Shown piece by piece: positions 7,905 through 17,801 of a stretch of DNA of 64,000 bases. The position numbers and the translations under genes were made by a program. This stretch comes from Whitmania pigra. Its lineage: Eukaryota; Annelida; Clitellata; Hirudinida; Haemopidae. Within the stretch, counting starts at the first letter, position 1. The number at the start of each line of letters is the position of its first letter. Location of the stretch: NCBI GenBank assembly GCA_021613335.1, contig JAJTWR010000431.1, positions 1,488,001-1,552,000 on the forward strand. Direction: 5' to 3'. Under the pieces are notes generated by a model. The model was not told the DNA's origin. It worked only from the letters and a program-made list of their open reading frames with translations, and ran no database searches.

Positions 7905-9221
7905 ATGGAATTGACTGAGATTCTGGGGGTCGCGATCCGCGTCGGAGCGAGCGACATACACCTGAAGCCTGGGTTGCCTCCGATGTTTCGCGTCAACGGC
8001 GAGTTGCTTCCGCTCAAAGACGGAAAGCGCCTCGCGGTCGAAGACCTCGCGCGCTTTGCCGCCGGGATGTTCAACGACTTCCAAAGGGAGCGGTACGCGC
8101 GGGAGAACGAAGTCGACCTCGGCTACAACATCCCGGGGCTCGGTCGCTTCCGCGTCAACATCTTCCAACAGCGCGGCGTGATGGGGATTGTGCTGCGGGT
8201 GATCCCGCTCAAGATTCAGTCCATCCGCGAACTCTTGCTGCCGCCGGAGATTGAGAAAATCGCTCTGGAGCCGCGCGGACTCGTGCTGGTGACCGGGACG
8301 ACCGGCTCTGGCAAGTCGACGACGCTGGCCGCGATGCTGGACTACATCAACAGTCGCTCCACGAAGCACGTGATGACGATTGAAGACCCGATCGAATTCA
8401 TCATTCGCGACAAAGCGTCCATCATCAACCAACGGGAAATCGGCTTCGACACCCACACCTTCAGCAAGGCGCTGCGCAGCGCCCTCCGGCAAGACCCGGA
8501 CATCATCATGGTGGGCGAAATGCGCGACTTGGAGACGATTGAAACTGCGCTCATCGCGGCTTCGACCGGCCACCTCGTCCTCTCGACGCTGCACACGATG
8601 GATGCGACGGAGACCATCAACCGCATCGTCTCGATTTTCCCGCCGCACCAGCAGAAGCAGGTACGGATCCAACTCGCGAGTAACTTGCGCGCGGTCATCT
8701 CGCAGCGCCTCGTGACCCGCTCCGACGGCAAGGGCCGCACGGTGGCGGTCGAAGTGATGAAGATGACTTCCCGCATCCGGGAACTCGTCGAAGACAAGGA
8801 TCGCACCCGGGAAATTCCCGAGGCGATCGCCGCCGGGCACACCACCTACGGGATGCAGACCTTCGATCAGTCGCTCATGAAATTGGCGAAGGAAGGCTTC
8901 ATCACCTACGACGAGGCGTTGTCCCAAGCCACCAACCCCGACGATTTCGCGCTGCGCTTCCAAGGCGTCATCTCGACCAGCGACAACACCTGGGAAAACT
9001 TCGACAAGCCGGCCACCTCGTCGCCGTCAAGTGTGGGGATCCCTCCGCCGAAGCCACCGACTCGACCTACTACCCACCGGCCACCACCCGCGGCCACCAC
9101 CCCGCGCAACCCGCGACCGACGCTAAATTCTGGCTCATTGCCCGGGCCGGTCTATGGTCAGTCGGCAGAGATTAAGGAACCGACGCCGGATGGCGACGAA
9201 TTTCAGGTCGAACGTTTTTGA
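7905..9221 (+). CDS. pilT: Twitching-motility retraction ATPase PilT
   Basis: Hexameric secretion-type ATPase that depolymerises type IV pili. The first ATG giving a family-like N-terminus is 7905 (M-E-L-T-E-I-L...GASDIHL-x-x-G-x-PP). Then follow Walker A GTTGSGKST, the Asp box TIEDPIE, Walker B region QDPDIIMVGEMRD and the His box STGHLVLSTLHT, in order. Residues about 370-438 form an extra Pro/Thr-rich tail rich in PP pairs, not part of the conserved core. The stop overlaps the xerD start by four bases. With the FrzS-like gene downstream, this suggests a twitching or gliding lifestyle. Confidence 0.93.
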   Translation: MELTEILGVAIRVGASDIHLKPGLPPMFRVNGELLPLKDGKRLAVEDLARFAAGMFNDFQRERYARENEVDLGYNIPGLGRFRVNIFQQRGVMGIVLRVIPLKIQSIRELLLPPEIEKIALEPRGLVLVTGTTGSGKSTTLAAMLDYINSRSTKHVMTIEDPIEFIIRDKASIINQREIGFDTHTFSKALRSALRQDPDIIMVGEMRDLETIETALIAASTGHLVLSTLHTMDATETINRIVSIFPPHQQKQVRIQLASNLRAVISQRLVTRSDGKGRTVAVEVMKMTSRIRELVEDKDRTREIPEAIAAGHTTYGMQTFDQSLMKLAKEGFITYDEALSQATNPDDFALRFQGVISTSDNTWENFDKPATSSPSSVGIPPPKPPTRPTTHRPPPAATTPRNPRPTLNSGSLPGPVYGQSAEIKEPTPDGDEFQVERF

Positions 9222-10153
9222 AACCATCTTCTCCGCTGGATGATGAGAACCAAGGCTACCTCGACGCGTTCGTCGGGGCGCTGCGCGCTGAGCGCAACCT
9301 CTCTCCGCAGACTGTAGACGCCTACTCGCGGGATGTGCGGGAGTACCTCGACATCTTGGGGGCGAGGAAACGGCGCGTCGTGGAAGCAACCCGCGAAGAC
9401 GTGCTCGAATATCTGGCCGCCCACGCGGCACCGACTCGGGGACTTTCAGCGCGAAGTCGCGCGCGTTCGCTCTCCGGGGTGCGCACCTTTCACCGGTTCC
9501 TGGAAGAAGAGCGGCACGCGCAGAGTGATCCGACCATCGACATCGATTCGCCACGCCACGAGAAGCCGCTGCCGGGTTTCTTGCAAGTGGCCGAAGTGGC
9601 CGCCCTCCTCGAAGCGCCGCCGCGAGACACGCCGGTGGGCGTGCGGGACCGCTCGATGCTCGAAGTGCTCTACGCCACCGGGGTCCGGGTGAGCGAGCTC
9701 GTGGGCCTCGCGGTGGAAGATGTGCACCTCGACCGCGCAGCGGTGCTCGTGCGTGGCAAAGGGCGCAAGGAGCGCTGGGTGCCCTTGGGTGCACTCGCCT
9801 GTGAGAGTGTGCGGCGATGGCTCAGCGGACCGCGGGAGCTCTTCTTGCGTGGGCGCTCGGCGCGGGCACTCTTCGTCACCCATCGGGGGAAGGGGTTTAC
9901 CCGAATGGGGCTCTGGAAATTGCTCAAGCGCTACGCTCAGGTTATTGGTCTCCAACGTCCAGTGTCACCGCATACGTTGAGACATAGCTTTGCAACGCAC
10001 CTGCTCGCAGCGGGCGCAGACTTGCGTGTCGTGCAGTCGTTTTTCGGACACGCGGATCTCACGACGACCCAGATTTATACCCACGTCACGAGAGACAAAT
10101 TAAAAGAAATTTACACTCGATCTCATCCTCGGGTCCGGGGTAAGTCATCGTAG
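9218..10153 (+). CDS. xerD: Tyrosine recombinase XerD-like, chromosome dimer resolution
   Basis: 311 residues from TTG 9218, which overlaps the pilT stop (TTGA). A SAM-like core-binding N-domain is followed by the catalytic domain with R157 (TGVR-x-SE-L), K181 (RGKG-x-K-ER), H252-x-x-R255 (SPHTLRHSFATHLL), H278 (FGHADL-TTQ-IYTH) and nucleophile Y287: the full tyrosine-recombinase set. The ending with S-HPR favours XerD over XerC. Its housekeeping context and lack of att-like repeats or phage genes argue against a phage integrase. The expected role is dif-site recombination with XerC and FtsK. Confidence 0.88.
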   Translation: MKPSSPLDDENQGYLDAFVGALRAERNLSPQTVDAYSRDVREYLDILGARKRRVVEATREDVLEYLAAHAAPTRGLSARSRARSLSGVRTFHRFLEEERHAQSDPTIDIDSPRHEKPLPGFLQVAEVAALLEAPPRDTPVGVRDRSMLEVLYATGVRVSELVGLAVEDVHLDRAAVLVRGKGRKERWVPLGALACESVRRWLSGPRELFLRGRSARALFVTHRGKGFTRMGLWKLLKRYAQVIGLQRPVSPHTLRHSFATHLLAAGADLRVVQSFFGHADLTTTQIYTHVTRDKLKEIYTRSHPRVRGKSS

Positions 10154-10274
10154 GTAACGTAAAAAGTTTGGTTGTTGGCAATCGAAGTTGGAGCGCATCC
10201 AAATCGTGCAAGAATCTCCTCCACATCGAGCGAAGAACTAAAGCAGTCCCATTGCTTCGTGTCTCAAGGGAATA

Positions 10275-13200
10275 ATGGAGCGTCGCGTACTCATAGTAGA
10301 AAACCAGAGCGAGTTCGGGCTCAGCATGGCTTCCGTCCTGAAGGATGCCGGGTTCCTCACGAGCCTTGCAAGCACGGCCGCTGACGCGAAGCGGGAACTC
10401 GAATTGCGACGGCCGGAGCTCCTCGTCCTGCGCGCCGAACTGCCGGATCAGAGTGGGTTTGTCCTCTGCGGGAACGTCCGGAAGATGCGCGGTGGCCAGA
10501 CCCTCGCCATCATCCTTGTCTCCTCAGACGCGGCAATTCCAGAACTCGAGCGCCACGCGGCGCAGCCCCATGCAGCGAACGCCTATCTCGCGTTACCCTT
10601 TGAGATGGAAGAGTTGGTGCGCATCGCTCAGAGCCTTGCTCCACCCGATGATGATGATGATGACGATGATAATGGCGCGGGCGCCGAAGACGTCGATTTG
10701 GACTCGTCGGTGGACGATGCGCTCGCGGAGGGCCCGAAGTCGACGGCCCCGGCTCCCGCGCAGCCACCGCCCCTTTCGACCAGCAGCCAGGGTGGGCCGC
10801 CGAAGCTGCCTCGTCGCGGCCGCCGCAGCGCGCTGACCGCCGAAGACAAAGACTTTCTTGATTTCGCCTTTTCTTCGGTCGCCGACCGGAAGAGCGAGCT
10901 CCTCGCCGAATCACGTGAGCAGCGCCGCAAGCCCCGCTACGACTTGAGCACCCCTGAGGGGAAGCTCCAAATGCTTCGCGAGGAATTGAAGACTCGCGAA
11001 GCGCAGCTCGCGCGTATCTCGGAGATTTGGCAGGCTCGAGAGCGGGAGCTGCTGTCGGTTGAAGACCGGGTCAACGAGAAAGACGTCGAGATTCAAGGGC
11101 TCAAGATGCTGCAGGACGATTTGTCCCGGCGGCTCAGCGAGGCCCAGAACCAACTCACGGAGCGCGAGCGCGAGCACGGGCGACAAGTCGAAGACCTCCT
11201 CCTGCAGAAGTTCATCGGTGAAAAGGAAGTCATCGAGGTCGTCTCGGCGAAGGAAAAAGAGATCAACGGACTGCGCGCCGATTGCGCCAACCTCGAAGCC
11301 ACGTTGGGCGCCCGCGGCGAAGAGCTCACCCGCCTGCGTACCGAGTACGACAATTTCGAGAAGGCCCACCAACGAGCGACCGTCGAATTCGAGGTCACGG
11401 AGAAGCGTTTCCGGGAAAATCTGAACCTCGCCAATTTAGAGCTCGGCGCCTTGCGCGGACAGTTCGAGGCATTGACGCAAGAGCACACCAATGCCGTCGC
11501 TGCGCGGGATGCCCGCTACGCCGACTACGACAACCAAGTCCGCGAATTCACCGAACGGACATCGGTGTTGACTGAAGCGCTCGCTTCGGCGCGGAAGGAA
11601 TTCAGCGAGCGCGACCAACAGGCGTCCGATCGCTACGAGGCCCAAGGCAAAGAACTCACCGAGCGCACCGAAGAGCTCCGGGCGACGAGAGCCGCCGCCT
11701 CCGACCAAGAAGCGAAGCTCGACGCCGAAATCGCACAGCTCCGCAGCGATCTCTCGACGATGACCCAGGCGAAGGAGGAACTCGCACAGAGGTCCGAGGA
11801 GCACGCGGCGCGCGAAGCCAATCGCATTTCCGCCCTCGAAGGCGAGCTCGCGGCGCTGGTCGTCCAGAAAGACGAACAGGAAGCGACCCTCCAGGCGCAG
11901 ATGCAGGAGAAGGTCGAGCGCATCGGCGAACTCGAAGGCGAAGTCGAGGGCTTGAAGTCGGCCTTCGCCGACCTCGAAACGGAGTCGCGCGAAGCGTTGG
12001 AGACGGAGAAAAACACCCGCCTCGAGGCCGAGCGCTCCTTGGGCACCCAGCTCGCCGAGGCGCAGCGGGCGTTCGACGAGGCGACCGCCGTCGGGGTCAA
12101 TCTCCGGCAGGAACTTGCACAAGCCCGTACCGAGATCGATGGGCTCAAGGGCATGGTGGCGAACCGCGACGAAACCTTGGCGCGGCTCTCCAGCAACCTC
12201 GCCGAGGTGAACAACTCCCTCTCCCTACTCCAAGGAAAGCACCAGGAGCTGGAGCGAGCGCACGAAGACACCAAGCAAGAACTCGCGCGGAAAACCTCTG
12301 AGCTTGAGCAAGAGCTTGCGGCGCGGACGAGCGAACTTGAGCAAGAGCGAGAAACCGTTGCGGTGCAGAAGGCTACCCTCGAAGCCCGCGAACAAGAGCA
12401 CGCACAGCAGTTAGAAGCTCTGGGGGTGGAGCTCGAAACAGCTCGCCAAGGGAGCGCAGACCTCGCCGAGGAACTCGCCGAGAACAGGCGGAAGTTTGGG
12501 GAGCAAGTCGCCGAGTCCACCCGGCTCCACTCGGAGTTGGCAGCGTCGGAAGACGGGCGTCAGGCGGTGGAGCAGAAACTCGAAGACACCACCCAAGAGG
12601 CGAAGCGTCGGGAAGAGCTCCTTCGCGCCGACCTCGGCGCCATCAGCGGCGAGCTGGAAGACGCGCAACAGCGTCTCGCGATGACCCAGCAGGATTACGA
12701 GCGGCGCTTGGATTCGGCCACCAAAGAGGCCACAGTGCGAGCCGAGCACATCAAGAAGCTCGAAGGCGCACTCAAAGCCCACACCGAGGAAGCCAACCGA
12801 CGCATCGACGAGAGCACAGCAGCGTATGAAGCTGCCAGCCGAGAGCTTGAGGAGTCGCTGCAGACGATTGCGGCGCATGAGCAGACGATTGCGGGCGCAC
12901 GCGATGAGCGCGCAGCGCTCCGCACCGAGCAGGCGACGCTGAAGGAGCGGTTCGAAGCTCAGCTTGCGCAGGCCGAAGAGCAGGCGAACGAGCTTCGGGA
13001 AGTCATCGCTGCGGAGCAGGCTCGTGCTGAAGAGGCGCTCGCCGAGGCGAACCAGCGCATCGCCGATGCCGAAGCTCATCGCGGCGAACTCTCCGACCGC
13101 CTAGGACAGTACGAGGGTCGCCACCGAGAGATGCAGACGCAACTCGCTGCGCACCAGAAGCGCCTCGCGGAGTTCGAAACCGCCGCCGAAGGCGCCGCGA

Positions 13201-13643
13201 CCGCGCGGGCCCGCGCCGAGCGCGAGCTGCATGCGAAGATGCAGGCGGCGGAGCAGCGCGCGAACGAGGCGTCATCCCGGCTCGCCTCGATGATTCAAGA
13301 GTGGAAGGTGGCCGACGCACGCCACACCAAAGAGCTCGAAGATGTCTCCAACAAGTTCCGGGTGGAGATTGAGCGCCGCGAATCTGTGAAGTCGCAGGAA
13401 GTGCGGCGGCTCCAAGAGTCCCTGCAGGAAAAATCGAAGCTGCTCAAGGTGGCGGAGTTCGAACTCGCCCGCTGGAAGACCAAGCACCCAGCTGCCGGGC
13501 CGCAGGTTGCCGCCCGTCCGACCACAACCCGGAGCGCCGAACCGCGGCCGATCGCCCATGCTCCTCCCGCTGCGCGCCGTCCAGAGCCGCCGGAGCCGGA
13601 TCTCGATGCGATCCTCGTCGAGGACCCCGAACCTGAACCGTGA
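10275..13643 (+). CDS. FrzS-like protein: pseudo-receiver domain plus very long coiled coil
   Basis: 1122 residues. Residues 4-121 have the receiver fold pattern, but the phosphoacceptor Asp is Arg53 (LLVL-R-AELPD), the acidic pair is E9-N10 and the conserved Lys before PF is Leu107, so it should not be phosphorylated. A run of eight Asp (125-132) and an acidic/Pro linker follow. Residues about 215-1075 are nearly continuous heptad coiled coil, then a Pro/Arg-rich end. This architecture, and a GF-x-LCG-x-x-KM-like segment, resemble FrzS of Myxococcus xanthus, a polar motility protein with a pseudo-receiver. A polarity or motility scaffold is inferred. pilT is two genes upstream. Confidence 0.72.
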   Translation: MERRVLIVENQSEFGLSMASVLKDAGFLTSLASTAADAKRELELRRPELLVLRAELPDQSGFVLCGNVRKMRGGQTLAIILVSSDAAIPELERHAAQPHAANAYLALPFEMEELVRIAQSLAPPDDDDDDDDNGAGAEDVDLDSSVDDALAEGPKSTAPAPAQPPPLSTSSQGGPPKLPRRGRRSALTAEDKDFLDFAFSSVADRKSELLAESREQRRKPRYDLSTPEGKLQMLREELKTREAQLARISEIWQARERELLSVEDRVNEKDVEIQGLKMLQDDLSRRLSEAQNQLTEREREHGRQVEDLLLQKFIGEKEVIEVVSAKEKEINGLRADCANLEATLGARGEELTRLRTEYDNFEKAHQRATVEFEVTEKRFRENLNLANLELGALRGQFEALTQEHTNAVAARDARYADYDNQVREFTERTSVLTEALASARKEFSERDQQASDRYEAQGKELTERTEELRATRAAASDQEAKLDAEIAQLRSDLSTMTQAKEELAQRSEEHAAREANRISALEGELAALVVQKDEQEATLQAQMQEKVERIGELEGEVEGLKSAFADLETESREALETEKNTRLEAERSLGTQLAEAQRAFDEATAVGVNLRQELAQARTEIDGLKGMVANRDETLARLSSNLAEVNNSLSLLQGKHQELERAHEDTKQELARKTSELEQELAARTSELEQERETVAVQKATLEAREQEHAQQLEALGVELETARQGSADLAEELAENRRKFGEQVAESTRLHSELAASEDGRQAVEQKLEDTTQEAKRREELLRADLGAISGELEDAQQRLAMTQQDYERRLDSATKEATVRAEHIKKLEGALKAHTEEANRRIDESTAAYEAASRELEESLQTIAAHEQTIAGARDERAALRTEQATLKERFEAQLAQAEEQANELREVIAAEQARAEEALAEANQRIADAEAHRGELSDRLGQYEGRHREMQTQLAAHQKRLAEFETAAEGAATARARAERELHAKMQAAEQRANEASSRLASMIQEWKVADARHTKELEDVSNKFRVEIERRESVKSQEVRRLQESLQEKSKLLKVAEFELARWKTKHPAAGPQVAARPTTTRSAEPRPIAHAPPAARRPEPPEPDLDAILVEDPEPEP

Positions 13644-13707
13644 AGTGGTGCTGCGACATTACGGCGGCTTGCGCCCATCCCTCGGCTGTGCTTAACGGAG
13701 TTCGCTT

Positions 13708-14067
13708 ATGATGGTCTTCTTCTCCATCGTCCATGTGGCGCTGTGCATCTTCATGATTTTCGTGATTCTCCTTCAGCCGGGGAAAGACGCGGGCATGGGT
13801 GCGGCCTTGGGCGGCGGTGCTGCGACTTCCGCTTTCGGTGGTCGCGGAGCAGTGACCTTCTTGAGCAAACTGACCGCTATCTGTGCGATCGCCTTCTTCC
13901 TCACTTCTCTTGGCCTCTCCTTTGTAGGCATGCGGCGCTCCGTCGCTGCGGACCTCGCCGCGAAGCAGGCAGCGGCGGCAAAGAGCGGCCCGTCGACGGT
14001 CGGCGGAGATGCTCCGGCGGCGACGGACAGCGGTGCTGCGGCCACGGATAGCGGGGCTGCGAAATAG
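13708..14067 (+). CDS. secG: Preprotein translocase subunit SecG
   Basis: 119 residues. Two transmembrane helices (residues about 3-20 and 50-71) flank the conserved loop V-x-LLQ-x-GK-x-x-GMG-x-ALGGG, followed by AFG-x-RGA-x-x-FL-x-K-x-T. This is SecG of the SecYEG channel. The C-terminal 45 residues are an Ala/Ser-rich cytoplasmic tail ending in a duplicated ATDSGAA unit. A CGGAG site lies just upstream. The tRNA-Leu gene follows 49 bases downstream on the same strand, a common neighbour of secG. Confidence 0.93.
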   Translation: MMVFFSIVHVALCIFMIFVILLQPGKDAGMGAALGGGAATSAFGGRGAVTFLSKLTAICAIAFFLTSLGLSFVGMRRSVAADLAAKQAAAAKSGPSTVGGDAPAATDSGAAATDSGAAK

Positions 14068-14116
14068 AGCTTTCAGCGGTATATGGCCGTGCTATGTGCC
14101 GCCACGTCGAGTGAAT

Positions 14117-14198
14117 GCCCAGGTGGTGGAACTGGTAGACACACCATCTTGAGGGGGTGGCGCCGCGAGGCGTGAGGGTTCGAATCCCTCCCTGGGCA
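14117..14198 (+). tRNA. tRNA-Leu (anticodon GAG)
   Basis: The acceptor stem GCCCAGG (14117-14123) pairs with CCTGGGC (14191-14197), followed by discriminator A. The anticodon stem CCATC/GGTGG encloses the seven-base loop TTGAGGG, giving anticodon GAG (reads CUC/CUU). A long variable arm (GCGCCGCGAGGCGT region) marks it as class II. The T arm contains GGTTCGAATCC. CCA is not encoded. It lies between secG and tig. Confidence 0.96.
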
Positions 14199-14268
14199 CT
14201 CCTGAGCCGCGATGGCGCCTATGCGACGAGGCTTGTCGCGGAGCGCTATGAGTCGCGGAGGTCACAGC

Positions 14269-15552
14269 GTGGCTATTCAAGTACGTGTCCAGGACGTTTC
14301 CCCCATTGAAAAGCGCCTCACCATCGAGGTCGATGGCCCGCGCATCGCCGAAGAACTCACTCGCGCCTACGCGACGCTCGGCCGCCAAGTGCAGCTCCCG
14401 GGCTTCCGCCCCGGGAAAGCACCGCGACGGCTTCTCGAGGCCCACTACCGCGATCGCGTCCAGGCAGAGGTGCGCGGCGAAATTATGGCCCAAGCCTACG
14501 TCGAGGCCATTCAGGAACACAAACTCGAACCGATGGGTGACCCGCGCTTCGAGAATGGCTCCAAAGACTTAGAAGCGCCTTTCACGTTCACCGCGCACAT
14601 CGAGATTAAGCCCACCATCGACCCGAAGAACTACTTCGGCGTCGCGGTGCAGGAGCGGCCGGTCAACGTCACCGACGAGCAAGTTTCCGCGAGCCTTGAG
14701 GAGCTTCGCTCGAATTCGGCGAAGGTCATCGACGTCGCCGACCGAAAGAACGTCGAAGCTGGCGACATCGCTTTCGTGACCCTCGCCGTCGAGGCCGATG
14801 GCGCACCGAAGCCGGAGCTGTCCGGCCAAGGCTTGCGCATCGAGGCCCGCGAAGAGGGCGACAACAAGCACTTGGGCGCGCGCCTCATCGGCTTGCCGGT
14901 GGGAGAGCCGACGAAACTCACTGGCGTCGCCATCAGCCCCGAGAAGGTCGAAGGGGGCCTCGTCGATGTGCTGGTGACCGTCGAAAAACTCCAGCGCCGC
15001 GAGCTTCCTCCGCTCGATGATGAACTCGCAAAGCAAGTTGGCTTGCCGTTGCTCGCGGAGTTGAAAGAGCTCGTGAAGAAGCGCATCGCCGACCGGGCGA
15101 CCCAGGCTGCGAACAACCAGCGCCGCGACGAACTCTTCGACCGGCTCATCGAAGGCAATCCCTTCGAGGTTCCGCAAGTCCTCGTCCGCCGCATCACCCA
15201 GAATATGCTGGAAGCGCCGCTCCAGGATTACCTGCGGGCGGGCGGAGATATCCGCAAGCTGCCAATAGACTGGAAGGCGATGGAAGAGGAACTTCGCCCG
15301 CGCGCCGTCCGGGAAGCGAAGGGGCTCTTGTTGCTGGAGGCCATCGCCGAGAAGGAGTCGGTAGCGGTCACCGACGAAGAGGTGGAAGCGGAAGTGGCGC
15401 GCATCGCTCGCCAGTCTGGCGTGCCGCTCGCGCAGGTGCAGCGGGAGATGAACCCGCAGACCCGCGCCCGCATTCGTTCGGGGCTTCGCGCCGAGCGAAC
15501 GCTCGCGCTCCTCCTAGAAAAGTCAGTGGGAACCGGGGCACCGGCTACCTAG
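14269..15552 (+). CDS. tig: Trigger factor, ribosome-associated chaperone and prolyl isomerase
   Basis: 427 residues from GTG 14269, which follows a strong GGAGGT site by six bases; in-frame ATGs upstream lack such a site and would begin inside the tRNA trailer. The ribosome-binding signature is G-F-RPGK-x-P near residue 45. A degenerate PPIase-like middle domain and the long helical C-terminal arms follow, with family segments such as LLLEAIAE-x-E-x-x-x-V-TDEEV. It opens the tig-clpP-clpX-lon block, a conserved order, so folding and degradation are likely co-expressed. Confidence 0.94.
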   Translation: MAIQVRVQDVSPIEKRLTIEVDGPRIAEELTRAYATLGRQVQLPGFRPGKAPRRLLEAHYRDRVQAEVRGEIMAQAYVEAIQEHKLEPMGDPRFENGSKDLEAPFTFTAHIEIKPTIDPKNYFGVAVQERPVNVTDEQVSASLEELRSNSAKVIDVADRKNVEAGDIAFVTLAVEADGAPKPELSGQGLRIEAREEGDNKHLGARLIGLPVGEPTKLTGVAISPEKVEGGLVDVLVTVEKLQRRELPPLDDELAKQVGLPLLAELKELVKKRIADRATQAANNQRRDELFDRLIEGNPFEVPQVLVRRITQNMLEAPLQDYLRAGGDIRKLPIDWKAMEEELRPRAVREAKGLLLLEAIAEKESVAVTDEEVEAEVARIARQSGVPLAQVQREMNPQTRARIRSGLRAERTLALLLEKSVGTGAPAT

Positions 15553-15695
15553 GAAATCCTAGCTTCTGAAGGAATCGCAGATACCGAAGAAAACACCGGA
15601 TTCCAGCGCACGCTGCATGGAAGGTGCGGGGCGTAGTATATTCTTCGAAGGGCCTGCGATATTCTCTCGCGCCCACTACCTTTTCGGAGACTTCG

Positions 15696-16322
15696 ATGCC
15701 CTATTGGCCCCCGACTATTGTTGAAACGACCCACAGAGGTGAGCGCGTATGGGACTTGTACGCGCGGCTCCTGCGCGATCGCATCATCATGCTCGGAACG
15801 ACGATTGACGACGATGTTGCAAACGGCGTGACCGCCCAGCTCCTCTTCTTGGAGTCGGAGGACCCGGACAAAGACATCACCCTCTACATCAACTCTCCCG
15901 GCGGCTCGGTGACTGCCGGTCTCGCCATCTACGACACCATCCAGTACGTGAAGCCCCAGGTCTCGACCATCTGCATCGGCCAGGCCTCGTCGATGGGTGC
16001 GGTGCTCCTCGCCGCTGGCGCGCGCGGGAAGCGCTTCTCACTTCCGAACTCGCGCATCATGATTCACCAGCCTCTCGGCGGTGCCCGAGGACAAGCGCGG
16101 GATTTCAAAATTCAAGTCGCAGAAATGGCCCGCCTCGAACAACTCATCTATGAAATCCTTGCGAAGGCTACCGGGCACACCCCCGAGCGCCTGGAAAAGG
16201 ATTGCGACCGCGACAATTTCATGAGCGCGGAAGAGGCGAAGGCGTATGGTCTCATCGACGATGTCGTGACGAGAAAGGTACCCGGAGCGCCGACACTCGC
16301 TCCGACTCCCGACAAGAAGTAG
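15696..16322 (+). CDS. clpP: ATP-dependent Clp protease proteolytic subunit ClpP
   Basis: 208 residues from ATG 15696, with GGAGA eight bases upstream. An in-frame upstream start near 15624 would add an atypical leader. The serine protease site is seen as GQASSMGAV (nucleophile S99), MIHQPLGG (H124) and the later DCDRDNF-x-SA-EA-x-x-YGLID segment carrying the catalytic Asp. The [17 protein letters not shown] motif forms the handle and oxyanion region. It should form the tetradecameric chamber used by one or both ClpX proteins encoded in this window. Confidence 0.97.
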   Translation: MPYWPPTIVETTHRGERVWDLYARLLRDRIIMLGTTIDDDVANGVTAQLLFLESEDPDKDITLYINSPGGSVTAGLAIYDTIQYVKPQVSTICIGQASSMGAVLLAAGARGKRFSLPNSRIMIHQPLGGARGQARDFKIQVAEMARLEQLIYEILAKATGHTPERLEKDCDRDNFMSAEEAKAYGLIDDVVTRKVPGAPTLAPTPDKK

Positions 16323-16355
16323 CGCAACCCGCAATCGGTAGGAGCAGGACGCCGC

Positions 16356-17645
16356 ATGGCGCAAAAAAATACGAACGTGCGCGATGGTGGCAACGGGAGC
16401 GTCTGCTGCTCGTTCTGCGGGAAGTCGCAGAAAGAAGTGAAGAAGCTCATCGCCGGGCCGACGGTCTACATCTGCGATGAGTGCATCGGGCTCTGCAACG
16501 ACATCATCGCCGAGGAAATCGAGCGCGACGACAAGAAGGAAGGCAAGCCGCGCACCCCGCGACCTTCGGAGATAAAAGCGGTGCTCGACGAGTTCGTGGT
16601 CGGGCAAGAGCGCGCAAAGAAGATCCTCGCTGTCGCCGTGCACAACCACTACAAGCGCGTCGGCCAGAAGGTCGTCGTCGACGACGTCGAGTTGCAGAAG
16701 TCGAACATCCTGCTCCTCGGCCCGACCGGCTCCGGCAAAACGCTCCTCGCGCAGACGCTCGCGCGCATCCTCAACGTTCCCTTCACCATCGCCGACGCGA
16801 CGTGCCTCACCGAAGCGGGCTACGTGGGCGAGGATGTCGAGAACATCATCGTCAGCCTCTTGCAGGCGGCGGACCACGACATCGAGCGGGCGCAGCGGGG
16901 CATCGTCTACATCGACGAAATCGACAAAATCAGCCGCAAGTCTGAGAACCCGTCCATCACCCGCGACGTGAGCGGCGAGGGCGTGCAGCAGGCGCTCCTG
17001 AAAATCATCGAAGGGACCATCGCCAACGTGCCGCCGAAAGGTGGCCGGAAGCACCCGCAGCAAGAGTTCCTCCAAATCGACACCTCCAACATCTTGTTCA
17101 TCTGCGGCGGCGCTTTCGGCGGGCTAGAGCAAATCGTCGAGCGCCGCCTCGGCGGAAAGTCCCTCGGCTTCGGCGCCGAAACCAAAGGGCGCCAGAAGGT
17201 GGGCTCGTCGGAACTGCTCGCTCGGGTCGAGAGCGAAGACCTGCAGAAGTACGGAATGATTCCGGAGTTCATCGGCCGTCTTCCGGTGGTGGCTGTGCTG
17301 GAAGAGCTCGACGAAGCGGCGCTCATGGACATCCTCGTGCGTCCGAAGAATGCGCTCGTGAAGCAGTACAAGAAGCTCTTGGAGCTCGACGGCGTGCAGC
17401 TCAAGTTCACCGACGGCGCGCTGAAGGCGATTTCTTCGGAGGCGGTGCGTCGGCGCACCGGCGCTCGCGGCTTACGGGCGATCATCGAAGGCATCATGCT
17501 GAACTTGATGTTTGAGATTCCGTCGAAGAAGACCGCGCGCGAAGTCGTCATCTCCGAGGAGTCGGTGGTGAAGCGCAAGGAGCCGGTCATCCTGTACTCC
17601 AACGATGAAACGCCGCCGCCGCTCGCGACCGGCACCGCAGGCTAA
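16356..17645 (+). CDS. clpX: ClpX, AAA+ unfoldase of ClpXP (canonical copy 2)
   Basis: 429 residues, 33 bases after clpP. The zinc-finger N-domain (C-SFCGK-S-Q...C-DEC-IGLC) precedes AAA+ motifs: Walker [31 protein letters not shown], the SLGFGAE loop in the ClpP-contact position, the arginine-finger region P-EFIGRLP and sensor-2 TGARGLR. By its position between clpP and lon and its shorter pre-Walker-A segment, this is the housekeeping copy. Identity to the 3745 copy is visibly high throughout the ATPase core. Confidence 0.97.
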   Translation: MAQKNTNVRDGGNGSVCCSFCGKSQKEVKKLIAGPTVYICDECIGLCNDIIAEEIERDDKKEGKPRTPRPSEIKAVLDEFVVGQERAKKILAVAVHNHYKRVGQKVVVDDVELQKSNILLLGPTGSGKTLLAQTLARILNVPFTIADATCLTEAGYVGEDVENIIVSLLQAADHDIERAQRGIVYIDEIDKISRKSENPSITRDVSGEGVQQALLKIIEGTIANVPPKGGRKHPQQEFLQIDTSNILFICGGAFGGLEQIVERRLGGKSLGFGAETKGRQKVGSSELLARVESEDLQKYGMIPEFIGRLPVVAVLEELDEAALMDILVRPKNALVKQYKKLLELDGVQLKFTDGALKAISSEAVRRRTGARGLRAIIEGIMLNLMFEIPSKKTAREVVISEESVVKRKEPVILYSNDETPPPLATGTAG

Positions 17646-17706
17646 GCTCCGAATTTCCCGGCGGTTTCGGCCCTCCTTTACGATTGGACTACAAGCGACA
17701 ATCGCG

Positions 17707-17727
17707 CTTGGGGCTCCAAGGGATTTT
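17707..17727 (+). terminator. Possible weak terminator after clpX
   Basis: A five-base hairpin (CTTGG, loop GGCT, CCAAG; 17707-17720) is followed by GGA and four T residues, about 60 bases after the clpX stop and before lon. A second small hairpin (CCGCC-GTGG-GGCGG, 17742-17755) lies just downstream. Both are short, so partial attenuation between clpX and lon is the most that can be claimed. Confidence 0.25.
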
Positions 17728-17801
17728 CACTCTGTCGGTGGCCGCCGTGGGGCGGTCTAAAAAATCGTTTTGACGGGAGATCGCAAGTAACATCGCGGGA
17801 C

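Noticed and set aside
9218..10153. Tyrosine recombinase as integrase of a mobile element
   Set aside because: XerD-type ending, housekeeping neighbours, no att repeats, tRNA junction or phage genes.
10645..10675. GAT/GAC microsatellite-like repeat
   Set aside because: It simply encodes the eight-Asp run of the FrzS-like protein; it is not a separate repeat element.
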